Source: Stappia albiluteola (lineage in GTDB: Bacteria; Pseudomonadota; Alphaproteobacteria; Rhizobiales; Stappiaceae). From it: a DNA stretch of 64,000 nt. The position numbers and the translations under genes are program-made. The notes beneath the pieces are model-generated. The model ran no database searches. It was not told the origin of the DNA and worked only from the letters and a program-made list of their open reading frames with translations. Location of the stretch: NCBI RefSeq assembly GCF_014050225.1, contig NZ_JACFXV010000066.1, positions 145,375-209,374 on the forward strand, given 5' to 3'. How positions within the stretch are numbered: the stretch's first letter is position 1; each line of letters starts with the position of its first letter. Of the stretch, positions 8,064 through 17,345 are shown piece by piece.

Positions 8064-9476
8064 ATGACCGATCTCGCCGCCCTCAAGCCGCTCATCGACA
8101 TCGTTGGCCCGGCCAACGCGCTGACCGAGCCGGCGGACACTGCCCCCTACCTGCGCGAGTGGCGCGACCTCTATCAGGGCAGGACGCCCGCGGTGCTGCG
8201 TCCCGGCAGCACGCAGGAAGTCGCGGCGATCCTGCGCGAGGCGAACCGGCTTGGGCTCAGGATCGTGCCGCAGGGCGGCAATACGGGCCTTGTCGGCGGC
8301 CAGATTCCCGACGAAACCGCTACGGAAATCGTGCTGTCTCTGGCGCGCCTCAACAAGGTGCGCACCGTCGATGCCGAAGGCTACACGATGACCGTCGAAG
8401 CCGGCTGCGTGCTGGAGAAGATCCACGAGGCGGCGGAGGCAGCGGACCGTCTCTTCCCGCTGACCCTCGGCTCGCAGGGCTCCTGCCAGATCGGCGGCAA
8501 TCTTTCCACCAATGCCGGCGGCACCGCCGTGCTCGCCTATGGCAACTCGCGCGACCTGGTTCTCGGGCTTGAGGTCGTACTGCCGACGGGCGAGATCTGG
8601 AACGGCCTGCGCTCGCTCCGCAAGGACAATACCGGTTACGATCTGAAACAATTATTTATCGGCGCGGAAGGCACTTTGGGCGTCATCACCGCCGCCGTCC
8701 TGAAACTTTTCCCCAGGCCGCGGGCGCAGGAAGTCGCCTTCGCCGGTTTGAATGACCCTGAGTCGGCGCTCGCCCTCTTCACCCGCGCCCGCGCCAAGGC
8801 GGGACCGATGCTGACCGGCTTCGAGCTGATGCCGCGCGTCGGCATCGAATTCTGCCTATCCCATCTGCACGGCGCGCGCGACCCGCTCACCGCCGCGCAT
8901 CCCTGGTACGTGCTGATTGAGCTGTCCTCCGGCACCGAGGGTGCCGGCCTGCGCGAGCTGATGGAGGAAATCCTGGGCGACGCCTTCGAGGCCGGCCTCG
9001 TCGAGGATGCGGCACTCGCCGAAAGCGGCGCGCAGGCTGCCGCCTTCTGGCACCTGCGCCACGGCATGTCGGAGGTTCAGCGCGAGGAAGGCGGCTCCAT
9101 CAAGCACGACGTCTCCGTGCCCGTCGCCTCCGTCCCCGCCTTCCTGAAACAGGCGATCGCCGCCGTGGAGGCCATGGTGCCCGGCTGCCGGCCGGTTCCC
9201 TTCGGCCACATGGGCGACGGCAATATCCACTTCAACGTCAGCCAGCCCGTCGGCGCCGACAAGGCGGCCTATCTCGCCCGCTGGGACGAGATGAACGAAC
9301 TGGTGCACGGCATCGTGCACGAGTTCAACGGCTCGGTCTCCGCCGAACACGGCATCGGCCGGCTGAAGCGGCATCTCCTCACCGAGGTGAAGAGTGACAT
9401 CGAGCTCGACATGATGCGCCGGATCAAGACCGCCTTCGATCCGAACGGCGTCCTCAATCCGGGGCGCGTGGTTTAA
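8064..9476 (+). CDS. FAD-binding oxidoreductase, D-2-hydroxyacid (2-hydroxyglutarate-type) dehydrogenase
   Basis: A 470-residue VAO/PCMH flavoprotein. The FAD-binding part contains VLRPGSTQEVAAILREANR, IVPQGGNTGLVGGQIP and LGSQGSCQIGGNLSTNAGGT. The C-terminal FAD-oxidase cap carries FGHMGDGNIHFNV and SAEHGIGRLKR, the metal-binding and active-site blocks of D-lactate and D-2-hydroxyglutarate dehydrogenases. The start ATG at 8064 gives the usual MTDLAALKPLIDIVGP; an open frame extends upstream without family similarity. Electrons probably go to quinone or an electron-transfer flavoprotein. Substrate choice is inference. Confidence 0.88.
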   Translation: MTDLAALKPLIDIVGPANALTEPADTAPYLREWRDLYQGRTPAVLRPGSTQEVAAILREANRLGLRIVPQGGNTGLVGGQIPDETATEIVLSLARLNKVRTVDAEGYTMTVEAGCVLEKIHEAAEAADRLFPLTLGSQGSCQIGGNLSTNAGGTAVLAYGNSRDLVLGLEVVLPTGEIWNGLRSLRKDNTGYDLKQLFIGAEGTLGVITAAVLKLFPRPRAQEVAFAGLNDPESALALFTRARAKAGPMLTGFELMPRVGIEFCLSHLHGARDPLTAAHPWYVLIELSSGTEGAGLRELMEEILGDAFEAGLVEDAALAESGAQAAAFWHLRHGMSEVQREEGGSIKHDVSVPVASVPAFLKQAIAAVEAMVPGCRPVPFGHMGDGNIHFNVSQPVGADKAAYLARWDEMNELVHGIVHEFNGSVSAEHGIGRLKRHLLTEVKSDIELDMMRRIKTAFDPNGVLNPGRVV

Positions 9477-9507
9477 GGAGATCCCATGCACGCCGCGGCG
9501 ACGTCCT

Positions 9508-10143
9508 TCAGCCCCTGATCTCGCGCGCGCCCTCGAACAGGAGCCTCGCTCCCAGCAGACCGAACAGCGTCCCGAAGGCCGTCTCGATCGCCCGGTAGAA
9601 GCGGCCATGCGCCCGCGCCGCGAAGCCTGTCGAGAAGAGCAGCGCGTAGCCGCAATAGATCGTCAGCGCCGACAGCGAGGCCAACAGGCCGACAGTCAGG
9701 TATTTCAGGCCGGAACCACCGGCCGAACCGATGAAGAGCGACACAGCGATCCACATCAGCGCCGCCTTCGGATTGGTCAGCACCACAAAGAGGCCGGTTC
9801 GGAACGCCTGCCGCCGCTTCAGGCCGGCGGGGATCCCGCCGTCGCTCCCGACCGCCTTCGCGCGAAACGCGCCGATCAACGCCTTGCCGCCAAGAAGGGC
9901 GAGGTAGCCGCCGCCGATCAGCTTCATGGCGGTGATTGCCTGCGGATAAGCAGCAAACAGGGCACCGATGCCGAACGCACAGAGCGCCGCCCAGATCAGG
10001 ACACCGAAAGCAACCCCGGACGCGGTCAGAATGCCGTCCCGCCGCCCCTGTCCGAGCGCGATGGAGGAAACGGCCATCATGTTGGGGCCCGGAGTGAGCT
10101 GCGCAAGCAGCATGGCCAACGCCATCGGCAAAATCTCGACCAA
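9508..10143 (-). CDS. LysE/RhtB family amino-acid exporter
   Basis: A 211-residue membrane protein with about six hydrophobic segments. The family signature AQLTPGPNMMAVSSIALGQG stands near the N-terminus. A conserved FRTGLFVVLTNPKAALMW block is in the middle. It probably exports an amino acid or homoserine-lactone-like metabolite. It is convergent with the dehydrogenase gene and stands alone. Confidence 0.88.
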   Translation of the reverse strand: MVEILPMALAMLLAQLTPGPNMMAVSSIALGQGRRDGILTASGVAFGVLIWAALCAFGIGALFAAYPQAITAMKLIGGGYLALLGGKALIGAFRAKAVGSDGGIPAGLKRRQAFRTGLFVVLTNPKAALMWIAVSLFIGSAGGSGLKYLTVGLLASLSALTIYCGYALLFSTGFAARAHGRFYRAIETAFGTLFGLLGARLLFEGAREIRG

Positions 10144-10335
10144 AGCGGCAACTCCTGAATAATCGGGGCGGCAAATCTACCAGTACGGGCAAGAGAGCGG
10201 CATTTCCCGTCAATGATCAAGGCTCACGAACCCGAACGCTCATGACGCCACCGGATTGTCCGAAAGCCGTTCCTTCGGGGGAAAGCGGGGAATGCGAAGC
10301 GCAGACATACAAATGCAGTATTCCCGAGCCAATCC

Positions 10336-11100
10336 TCAAAACAGATCCAGCTGGCCGTCTGTCTTCGCGGCTTTCGTCCTGCCGGAGCGCTTCCTATCCC
10401 CGCCGCCATCCTTTTCCCCGCCAGAAGACACAGGCTGCACCTCCTCTTGCAGGCCGGGGTCGTCATCTCGCGCGGAATTTACCCGGGTCGACACGGGAAT
10501 CGCCTCGAAGAGATCCTCCGGCGCCGGCTTCAGCAGCTCGGCCGCCTCCCGGTGGCCCACATTCAGGACGTCCAGCCAGTCGGCGAAGTCTTCTTTGCCG
10601 ATGACGACAGGCATTCGGTCGTGGATCTCGGCGATCCTTCCGGCGGCGCTGGTCGTCAGGATCGCACCGGTCTCGATATCCCCGCTGTCCGGATCGCTCC
10701 ATTCTTCCCAGAGGCCGGCGAAGGCGACGAGGCCGCCGTCCCTGGGGCGGATCCAGAACGGTTGTTTTCTGCCCCCCTCCATCTTCTTCCATTCGTAGAA
10801 GCCGCTGGCCGGCACCAGGCAGCGGCGGTGGCGCATGGCAGCGCGGAAGGCCGGCTTCTCCCCGGCCGTCTCGGAGCGCGCGTTGATGAGCAGCGAGAAG
10901 CTCGCCGGATCCTTGACCCAGCCTGGCACCAGCCCCCAGCGCACGAGGGCGAAGCGCCGCCCGCCGGGCCCCTGCCGGACAATGGCGATCGGCTGCGTCG
11001 GCGCTATGTTGTAGCGTGGCGGGAAATTCGGGAGGTCCAGATATTGCAACAGCGCACGCACCTCTTCCGGCGAGGCGGTCAGGGCGAAGCGTCCACACAT
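10336..11100 (-). CDS. SOS response-associated peptidase (SRAP/YedK/HMCES family)
   Basis: A 254-residue protein beginning MCGRFALT; after Met removal Cys2 is the residue that cross-links to abasic sites in single-stranded DNA. The motifs PPRYNIAPTQPI, FSLLINARSETAGEKPAF, CLVPASGFYEWKK and IHDRMPVVI (active-site His) are intact. It protects abasic sites during replication. The C-terminal tail after about residue 215 is charged and probably disordered. It is divergent from the 168-residue hypothetical. Confidence 0.93.
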   Translation of the reverse strand: MCGRFALTASPEEVRALLQYLDLPNFPPRYNIAPTQPIAIVRQGPGGRRFALVRWGLVPGWVKDPASFSLLINARSETAGEKPAFRAAMRHRRCLVPASGFYEWKKMEGGRKQPFWIRPRDGGLVAFAGLWEEWSDPDSGDIETGAILTTSAAGRIAEIHDRMPVVIGKEDFADWLDVLNVGHREAAELLKPAPEDLFEAIPVSTRVNSARDDDPGLQEEVQPVSSGGEKDGGGDRKRSGRTKAAKTDGQLDLF

Positions 11101-11184
11101 TTTCGCTGTCCTTGTCGAAGGTTAGGCAAATCGAAACCGATTGAGGGCTAACCTTGTCATGGAGATGGGATCAAGGGGAATAGC

Positions 11185-11691
11185 ATGGTCGACGCGGCTG
11201 CCGCGCTAGGACGCGGGGAACTGGCCAAGGCACGACTGGAGCAGGCGAACATCAATCCGCAGACCGGATTGGCGACAGACTACCTGAATCATTTCAACGA
11301 AGTCGTGATGCTTCTGGAGATGCTGCCCGCGATGCCGGACTGCGCCGAGGACGTGCTGGAATGGACGCCCCTTAGCTACGAAGCCCATTTCGAGAAGTCC
11401 GGATTTTCCGAAAAGCAGCTTGCCATCACCGCCTATCGGGCCGCCCCCGATGAGCTGCGAGAGGCGCTGACCTCCGTGGTTCGTCGCATCGACGACGCCG
11501 TACTTGCCGCCCAGTCCCGGTTGCGCCAGGCGGACGAACCGGTGGCCTTGGCGAATTCCCTTGCCGAAGAGGCGACGATGACCATCAAGCCGCTCGTCGC
11601 CGTCGCCGGTGCCATCATCCACGGCCATGTCGATACGCAGGAGCCGGCGGAGGACGAATCTCAGGCGGCCATCGACGCGCTCTTTGCCTGA
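11185..11691 (+). CDS. Conserved hypothetical protein
   Basis: 168 residues, mostly helical, acidic, with no membrane segment or recognised catalytic motif. A central segment (LEWTPLSYEAHFEKSGFSEK) and the C-terminal half (AVAGAIIHGHVDTQEPAEDE) suggest a structured domain followed by an acidic tail. It precedes the Nudix gene by 15 bp and is probably co-transcribed with it. I do not recognise its function. Confidence 0.7.
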   Translation: MVDAAAALGRGELAKARLEQANINPQTGLATDYLNHFNEVVMLLEMLPAMPDCAEDVLEWTPLSYEAHFEKSGFSEKQLAITAYRAAPDELREALTSVVRRIDDAVLAAQSRLRQADEPVALANSLAEEATMTIKPLVAVAGAIIHGHVDTQEPAEDESQAAIDALFA

Positions 11692-11706
11692 GCCGGATCG
11701 TATCCC

Positions 11707-12123
11707 ATGACCGACATGCCCCGTTTCGGCGTTTCCGTTCTTTGCCGCCGGGCCGACGGCGTACTTCTCGTCAGGCGCGGCAAGGCACCCTATCTCGGCT
11801 TCTGGAGCCTGCCTGGCGGACTTGTCGAGTTCGGAGAAGCCATGCGGGATGCCGCCAGCCGGGAACTCCTTGAAGAAACCGCCGTCGTGGCAGACCTGGA
11901 CGCCGAACCGACCGAGGTCTTCGACCTCATCACGAGGAACGACGCAGGCGAGACGGAACGCCACTTCGTGATTGCGATGTTCCGGGCAACCTATCTCTCG
12001 GGCGACGTTTGCGCCGGCGACGATGCGGCCGAAGCCGCCTTCGTGCCCCTTGGCCGGATCGGCGAACTCGACCTGACACCAGGAACGGCCGATCGCATCC
12101 GGCACCATTTCACTAGAGCTTGA
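11707..12123 (+). CDS. Nudix hydrolase
   Basis: 138 residues with a canonical Nudix box (G-x5-E-x7-REUxEE) in GLVEFGEAMRDAASRELLEE. The preceding LPGGLVEFGE is common in ADP-ribose pyrophosphatase and 8-oxo-dGTPase-like members. Cytoplasmic hydrolysis of a nucleoside-diphosphate-linked compound is expected; the substrate cannot be predicted. It follows the hypothetical gene closely. Confidence 0.9.
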   Translation: MTDMPRFGVSVLCRRADGVLLVRRGKAPYLGFWSLPGGLVEFGEAMRDAASRELLEETAVVADLDAEPTEVFDLITRNDAGETERHFVIAMFRATYLSGDVCAGDDAAEAAFVPLGRIGELDLTPGTADRIRHHFTRA

Positions 12124-12329
12124 TAACACCTGTTCGGACCGGGATGGCGAGCCACCTGCTCCCCCTTCTCCCCGCCGTGGGGAAGGGCTGCGGGCCGCGA
12201 CGCCGGCACGACAATCCGTCGCCACGCTCAATGGCAACGCTCATCAAGGCTCTGCTGCAAGTTGTTAGGGACTCCGGCAATGCCCGCATTTTGCTTGTAA
12301 ACGCCGTTCGGAATTCGCATGTTGCGGCC

Positions 12330-12755
12330 ATGATCCGCTTGCCCGCCGCCGTATCGCGGCACCTCGTCTTTGCCTGCCTGAAAGCGCTGCTCGGCGCTGC
12401 TCTTGCCCTGTCGGTGGGCGCGGCCAGCCTGTCGGCTCAGGAACAGCCGGAAGATCCGCCTTACGAGCAGGACCTGATGCGGCTTTCTGAAATCCTCGGC
12501 GCCCTGCATTACCTGCGGCCGCTTTGCGGACATCCCGACGGCAGCCTGTGGCGGGACGAGATGCAGGCCCTGCTTGAGGCCGAGGTGCAGGACGACAGCC
12601 GCAAGCGCCGCTTCATCGAGCGCTTCAACCAGGGCTATCGCGGCTTTTCATCCGTCTATCGCGACTGCACGCCGGCGGCCGAATTGACCCTGAGCCGCTA
12701 CGTCAGCGAGGCCGGCAGCATCGTCCGCAATGTGACTACCCGCTACAATCGATAG
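12330..12755 (+). CDS. TIGR02301-family secreted protein
   Basis: A 141-residue protein with a signal peptide (hydrophobic run about residues 10-28, cleavage near SLSAQEQ). The mature part LMRLSEILGALHYLRPLCG, WRDEMQALLEAE, RFNQGYRGFSSVYRDC is the pattern of the alphaproteobacterial TIGR02301 family, with two conserved cysteines likely forming a periplasmic disulfide. The ATG at 12330 is chosen for the signal peptide; the open frame extends to 12120 without family similarity. The family function is unknown. Confidence 0.78.
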   Translation: MIRLPAAVSRHLVFACLKALLGAALALSVGAASLSAQEQPEDPPYEQDLMRLSEILGALHYLRPLCGHPDGSLWRDEMQALLEAEVQDDSRKRRFIERFNQGYRGFSSVYRDCTPAAELTLSRYVSEAGSIVRNVTTRYNR

Positions 12756-13077
12756 GCGACAGATAGGCGGCCGGCCGGCAATTCACATACGGTCCCAGGG
12801 TTGTCCACCGACCCGATTTGACAAGCATTTGAATTCTTTTGAATTCTTGAGACTGCCTAACTGCCGTTAACCTTGTTGCATAAAAGCTGCGGCAACTTTT
12901 AGGAATTCGTTTACCCCTTTAAGGGTGGCGGATTTGATGATTCGCCCTCGAAAGGGACCGGGAACCGGAGCGATTTGCCCGAAGGTGGAATCACCTGAGG
13001 GATGGGAAATCGTTCCAGGATCAGTGCTTCGAGCATATTCCGGCCCGACCCAGCGGCACTTTTCGAAAGCGGGCAGG
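12756..13077. other. Intergenic region upstream of a small conserved gene
   Basis: 322 bp. Contains a TTGACA at 12818-12823 and a tandem TTGAATTCTT duplication at about 12829-12848. No convincing -10 follows at the right spacing. An in-frame extension of the downstream gene to 12925 is open but looks non-coding. Confidence 0.35.
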
Positions 13078-13350
13078 ATGCAGGATAACGACTTCACCGA
13101 CTTGGATCATGAAGACCAGTTCGCCAGCGACGAAGACGTTCGCCGTGCGGCCCTCGGCTTCATTACCGACGCCTGGGCGGATGCCATCGCCAATGGCGTC
13201 GACGCCGACGCAGTAGCCCACGCGGCCCTTTTCACCGCGCTTGCCGACCTTGTCGCCGCCTATGGCGAGGATGCGGTTGCCAAGCTGGCGGAAGGCCTGG
13301 CCGACCGCGTCCTGCGCGGCGAATACACGACCGACCGCACGATGCACTGA
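13078..13350 (+). CDS. Small conserved hypothetical protein
   Basis: 90 residues, acidic and helical (ALGFITDAWADAIANGVDAD, FTALADLVAAYGEDAVAKLAEG). No motif for catalysis or membrane insertion. The start at 13078 gives MQDNDFTDLDHEDQFAS, with a GGGCAGG just upstream. Its size and composition resemble small cytosolic proteins widespread in rhizobia with no assigned role. A hairpin follows the stop. Confidence 0.65.
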   Translation: MQDNDFTDLDHEDQFASDEDVRRAALGFITDAWADAIANGVDADAVAHAALFTALADLVAAYGEDAVAKLAEGLADRVLRGEYTTDRTMH

Positions 13351-13358
13351 AGGAAGCA

Positions 13359-13378
13359 GCGGAGCCGTTCGGCTCCGC
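13359..13378. terminator. Hairpin between convergent genes
   Basis: GCGGAGCC and GGCTCCGC flank a GTTC loop, a perfect 8-bp stem between the stop of the 90-residue gene and the stop of the LysE-type gene. There is no strong T-run on either side, so terminator function is probable but not certain. Confidence 0.5.
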
Positions 13379-13390
13379 AGCAAGGCTTTG

Positions 13391-14029
13391 TCAGAACTCC
13401 GTCTGCCACAGCAGGTGGATGAAGATGCCGATGCCGAATGCGATAAGCAACGCTCCCGCCGTGCGGTTGATCCACTCCAGCCATTCGTCGGTCATCCTGT
13501 CGCGCAGCCGCGCAACGATTGCGCACAGGAACGCCCACCACACCACCGCACCCGTCGCCACGCCGAGCACGATTTCCGAGGCTGTGGCGAAATCCCCCCT
13601 GTCCGGCGCCCATTTGCCCAGGCTGCCGAAGATCGCCAGGAATCCCAGCACCACGCCGGGATTGGTCAGCGTCATGAAGGTACCGGTAAACAGGTTCCGC
13701 AGCGCGCGCGATCGCGTCTCGCCTCCATTCGGCTCGATATGCGGATGGGAGGTTATCACTTTCACCCCGAACAGGATTACCAGGATGCCGCCGGCCGTCT
13801 GGATGATGCCGGAATGCAGCTCGATGAAGTCAGAGACCGCCGTTACGCCGAATGCGGCGAGCGTCGCATAGAAGCTGTCGGCGACGACGGCGCCGAGCCC
13901 GGTGACGAAGCCGCCCGGAAAGCCGAAGCGGAAAGTGCGCTGGATTGCCGCCAGATTGACCGGTCCCGCCGGCGCGCTGGTCACAAGGCCGATGCCGAGA
14001 CCGATCAGGAAATAGGAAAAGGGCGGCAC
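13391..14029 (-). CDS. LysE family transporter
   Basis: A multi-spanning membrane protein of about 212 residues. The family-like block is LVTSAPAGPVNLAAIQRTFR near the N-terminus, and TGTFMTLTNPGVVLGFLAIF occurs centrally. Six hydrophobic segments are apparent. The start is uncertain: a GTG at 14029 (VPPFSYFLIGLG) places the first helix at the N-terminus, while the longest ORF begins at 14125 with an arginine-rich stretch that looks non-coding. Substrate unknown. Confidence 0.75.
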   Translation of the reverse strand: MPPFSYFLIGLGIGLVTSAPAGPVNLAAIQRTFRFGFPGGFVTGLGAVVADSFYATLAAFGVTAVSDFIELHSGIIQTAGGILVILFGVKVITSHPHIEPNGGETRSRALRNLFTGTFMTLTNPGVVLGFLAIFGSLGKWAPDRGDFATASEIVLGVATGAVVWWAFLCAIVARLRDRMTDEWLEWINRTAGALLIAFGIGIFIHLLWQTEF

Positions 14030-14223
14030 TGCTGGGTCCGTAGTCTCGTTTGATCGGATTGACGGCCAGCCCGGCCTGTTCGTCCTGACCGGCCTTCGAA
14101 TACGCAATGCCGGCCCGCGCATCAACCTTTGAGACGGAACTTTGCGCGCCGGGGCTCTTTATTCCGCCATCGCCGGGCGCTAGAAACGCTCAAGCGCGCA
14201 GGCTCGAATCCGGAGCGAACTTG

Positions 14224-14919
14224 ATGCTTCCCCCCCGCCTTTCCCAGGCCCTTCTTGCCACCGTCCTGCTGATTTTGCCGGCCGTCACGGCCGAACAGGC
14301 AATGGCGACACCCGTCAAGACGGAGCGCATCCAGGTGGCCCCTCCAGAGGAAGATGCGCCGCTCGTGCCCGAAATTCCCGCCGACGCGATCGAGACGGAG
14401 ATCGCTCCGCCCTCGACCGAGCGGCACGCCCCGGTGGTCGACGAAAGCGCACCGCCGCCGGTCGTCCACTACGGCGACGCGGACCTGCCGAAGCCCGTCG
14501 CCCGCATGCGCGACCAGATGCTGGAAGCCGCCTATTCCGGCGACATCGAGCGCATGCGGCTGGTGCTGGAAGCCAACGAGGTGATGCCGACGCTGACATT
14601 CGGCGACATGGACGATCCGATCGAATTCCTGAAGGAATCCTCCGGCGACCCGGACGGCTACGAGATCCTGGCGATCCTGACGGAGCTGCTGGAGGCCGGT
14701 TGGGTCCATGTCGATGTCGGTACGGCGCAGGAAATGTATGTCTGGCCCTATTTCGCCCGCTATCCCTTCGCCAAGCTGACGCCGCAGCAGAAGGTGGAGA
14801 TGTACCGGATCGTTACGGCCGGAGACTTCGCCGAAATGGAATCCTACGGCGCCTGGATCTTTTATCGCATCGGCATTGGTCCCGACGGGACGCTGCACTA
14901 TTTCGTTGCCGGAGACTGA
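14224..14919 (+). CDS. Secreted conserved hypothetical protein
   Basis: 231 residues with a signal peptide (LSQALLATVLLILPAVTAEQ), a Pro/Glu-rich linker (about residues 33-85), then a helical domain (ARMRDQMLEAAYSGDIERMR, DDPIEFLKESSGDPDGYEI, YARYPFAKLTPQQKVEMYRI region). The C-terminus GIGPDGTLHYFVAGD is well structured. It is likely periplasmic. No enzymatic motif is recognised. The ATG at 14224 is chosen because it begins the signal peptide. Confidence 0.65.
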   Translation: MLPPRLSQALLATVLLILPAVTAEQAMATPVKTERIQVAPPEEDAPLVPEIPADAIETEIAPPSTERHAPVVDESAPPPVVHYGDADLPKPVARMRDQMLEAAYSGDIERMRLVLEANEVMPTLTFGDMDDPIEFLKESSGDPDGYEILAILTELLEAGWVHVDVGTAQEMYVWPYFARYPFAKLTPQQKVEMYRIVTAGDFAEMESYGAWIFYRIGIGPDGTLHYFVAGD

Positions 14920-14963
14920 CCCACTCACGGGGAAGTTGACGTAGCGAAATTAGGAGCAGACGC

Positions 14964-15344
14964 ATGAGCGGCAATTCAGGACCAGGCTATGCCAGCCGCC
15001 CGGACCACAAGATCACCCTGTCCAAGCCTTCGCAGAAATTACGTGTCCGCTTCGCTGGCAAGGTGATCGCCGAAACCGGACGCGCCATCCGCCTGCAGGA
15101 GGCGAGCTACCCGCCGGTCCATTACGTGCCGATCGCCGATGTCAGCGCCGAGGCGCTGGAGAAGACCGCCCACAGCACCTATTGCCCGTTCAAGGGCGAG
15201 GCGTCCTACTGGTCGCTGGTCGCCGACGGCAAGCGGGTCGAGAACGCCGTCTGGGGCTATGAGACGCCCTATGACGAGGTCTTGCCGATCAAGGACCATG
15301 TCGCCTTCTACCCGGACCGCGTCGAGGCAATCGAAGCGTTCTGA
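14964..15344 (+). CDS. DUF427 domain-containing protein
   Basis: 126 residues. The DUF427 pattern is clear: VRFAGKVIAETGRAIRLQEA, YPPVHYVPIADV, STYCPFKGEASYWSL, VWGYETPYDEVLPIKDHVAF. Members are small beta-rich cytosolic proteins of unknown function. The gene is monocistronic and convergent with btaB. Confidence 0.9.
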   Translation: MSGNSGPGYASRPDHKITLSKPSQKLRVRFAGKVIAETGRAIRLQEASYPPVHYVPIADVSAEALEKTAHSTYCPFKGEASYWSLVADGKRVENAVWGYETPYDEVLPIKDHVAFYPDRVEAIEAF

Positions 15345-15350
15345 TCCGGA

Positions 15351-16007
15351 TCAGGGAGCCGGGCGTCTCGCTTCCCCTGTGATCGCGTATCCTCGATGGA
15401 GCGACGTCACGCCGGCGCTCCATCCGCGTTGCAGGGCCGCGGTTTCGAGTTCTACGGCAAGGCTGTCGCGCGGGGTGACGTGAAACTGCGCGAGCCACGC
15501 CCGCAGCAGCTTGCGGAACCAGCCGGGCAAGCGCTCCTGTCCGCCGAAGTCGACGACGGACAGCCGTCCGCCTTCGTTCAGGACATCCATTCCGCGCGCC
15601 AGAGCTGCCTGCCAGGGCGGGATCATCGATAGCGTGTAGGAAAGGAACACGCGGTCGAAGCCCGCCTCGCCGAATGCCGCCTGCGGGTCGAAAGTCGCCG
15701 CATCGGCCTGCGCCAGGTGGATGCGGCCGGCAAGCCCGGCCCGCGCCACTGCGTCTTCCGCCTTTTCCAGCATCGCCGGGGAAATATCGAAGCCGTACAG
15801 CCGGGCATCCGGATAGCGCCTCGCGACTGCGATCAGGTTGCGCGCCGTGCCGCAGCCGACTTCCAGCACGCTACCGCCGGCCGGCACTTCCAGCCGCTCG
15901 ATCAGCCTGTCGCGGCCGAGCAGATAATATTTTCGCGTGGCATCGTAGATATGACGCTGCCGGCGATAGATCGCGTCCATCAGCGCGCCGGTCTCGGCGG
16001 TGGTCAT
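15351..16007 (-). CDS. btaB: BtaB-type diacylglyceryl-homoserine N-methyltransferase
   Basis: A 218-residue class-I SAM methyltransferase with motif I in VLEVGCGTARNLIAVA. In the betaine-lipid (DGTS) pathway BtaB trimethylates diacylglycerylhomoserine made by BtaA. The N-terminal MDAIYRRQRHIYDATRKYYLLGRDRL is the typical BtaB start. The ATG at 16007 is taken because it lies 7 bp after the btaA stop; the longer ORF to 16049 overlaps btaA. Co-transcription with btaA is clear. Confidence 0.88.
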   Translation of the reverse strand: MTTAETGALMDAIYRRQRHIYDATRKYYLLGRDRLIERLEVPAGGSVLEVGCGTARNLIAVARRYPDARLYGFDISPAMLEKAEDAVARAGLAGRIHLAQADAATFDPQAAFGEAGFDRVFLSYTLSMIPPWQAALARGMDVLNEGGRLSVVDFGGQERLPGWFRKLLRAWLAQFHVTPRDSLAVELETAALQRGWSAGVTSLHRGYAITGEARRPAP

Positions 16008-16014
16008 TCCCGCG

Positions 16015-17274
16015 TCAGCCCCGGAAGACGTAGAGGTGGAAGCCGCCATAGATCGACGAGCGATCCTGCCGGCCGAACTCGAGGCTCTCTTCCGTACGAT
16101 AATCCCAGCGCTTCAGGATCGTGTCGCTGACGCGCCCCGGCAGCAGTGTCGGTTCGGCTGCGGTGCGGAAGATCACCCGGGCGCCGGGCCTTGCCGTACG
16201 CGTGATTTCCGCCCACAGCCCGTTCAATTGCACGTCGGTCATCCAGTCCTGCGCATCGAGGAGGATATAGGCGTCGAGCGATGCGGCACCTTCGCCTTCC
16301 AGATGCTCGACGAAATTGCGGTTGACGACGCTGACGCGGCTCGCCCGGTCGCGCACCGCCTCGAAGTGTTCGCGCTTGAGGTAAGGCGGCAGCGGGCCGC
16401 TCTCCCCGCCCCGGGCCTTGCCTTTCGGAGCATAGCCGCGGCTGAAGGCCTGCCAGGCGAAATAGTTGTCGGACAGCGGATAGCCGCAGGCGAGCCGCTC
16501 CAGACGCTGCTTCAGGACAAGCGCCATGTCACCGCCGCCGGCCGAAGCCAGCGCCTCGTATTGCGCGGGCGGAATGCCGAGGCCGTAGAGCGACACCTTC
16601 TTCGACGTTGCCCAGCGCACCATGCGCCTGTCGAAGATCGGCGCCAGCACCTTGTCGAAGTAGCTGCGCTGCTCTTCCATCGACCGTGCCCGCACGAAAT
16701 CCTTCGGGTTCACGCCGTAAAGGCGCGCCACCAGATGGCTGAGGCCGATGAAGTAGCCAAGCAGCCCATGGCGATAGAGATCGCGGGAAAACAAAGTGAT
16801 GCGGCGGCGGCCCCAGTTGGCGAGGTCGCGGCCGTCCCAATAGGCACGGGTCTGCGGGTCCAGCCGGTTGCGCAGGAAGCGCTCGTAGGCGGCGACGTTC
16901 GCCGCCTCGTCCGCCTCGCCGAAGAAGCGGTAGAAATCCTCATAGGCCGGCAGGTATCGGGCAGCGGCCAGCTTCAGCCGGCCCAGCGCCACATGGGCGC
17001 GGTTGAGATCGACGGCGACGATTTCCGCCGGATCGGCCACCAGATAGGAGAGGGCGTTGCAGCCGCCCGACGCGATGGTGACGATGCGCGCACCCGGCTT
17101 CAGTTCGAGCGCCCGCATGTCGACCTCGGGGTCTTCCCAGATCTGCGGATAGACCAGACCCTTGAAGGCGAAGGTGAACAGCCGCTCCAGCACTCCCTCG
17201 CCGGTCAATGCGCCGGAACGGTGCACCGCCTGACCGAGACGCTTCTTCGAAGCCGCGATGGATGTCGGCGCCAT
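16015..17274 (-). CDS. btaA: BtaA, SAM:diacylglycerol 3-amino-3-carboxypropyltransferase
   Basis: A 419-residue DUF3419 protein. It transfers the 3-amino-3-carboxypropyl group of SAM to diacylglycerol, the first step of betaine-lipid synthesis that replaces phospholipids under phosphate limitation. Visible features are FTFAFKGLVYPQIWEDPEVD, IVTIASGGCNALSYLVADP (SAM site) and a C-terminal second methyltransferase-like block VILLDAQDWM-type (ILLDAQDWMTDVQLNGLW). The ATG at 17274 has GAGAGAGGG upstream and fits the family length; the ORF opens at 17352. Confidence 0.9.
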   Translation of the reverse strand: MAPTSIAASKKRLGQAVHRSGALTGEGVLERLFTFAFKGLVYPQIWEDPEVDMRALELKPGARIVTIASGGCNALSYLVADPAEIVAVDLNRAHVALGRLKLAAARYLPAYEDFYRFFGEADEAANVAAYERFLRNRLDPQTRAYWDGRDLANWGRRRITLFSRDLYRHGLLGYFIGLSHLVARLYGVNPKDFVRARSMEEQRSYFDKVLAPIFDRRMVRWATSKKVSLYGLGIPPAQYEALASAGGGDMALVLKQRLERLACGYPLSDNYFAWQAFSRGYAPKGKARGGESGPLPPYLKREHFEAVRDRASRVSVVNRNFVEHLEGEGAASLDAYILLDAQDWMTDVQLNGLWAEITRTARPGARVIFRTAAEPTLLPGRVSDTILKRWDYRTEESLEFGRQDRSSIYGGFHLYVFRG

Positions 17275-17345
17275 TCGCCCTCTCTCCCCCTGCCGTCGGA
17301 CCCGCCTGATGGCCCGATTCACGGGAAGAGGTTTACGAAGGACCT

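Noticed and set aside
12163..12187. CCCTTCTCCCC/GGGGAAGGG hairpin before the TIGR02301 gene
   Set aside because: The stem has a bulge and no T-run; it resembles a common rhizobial intergenic element but one copy is too little to call.
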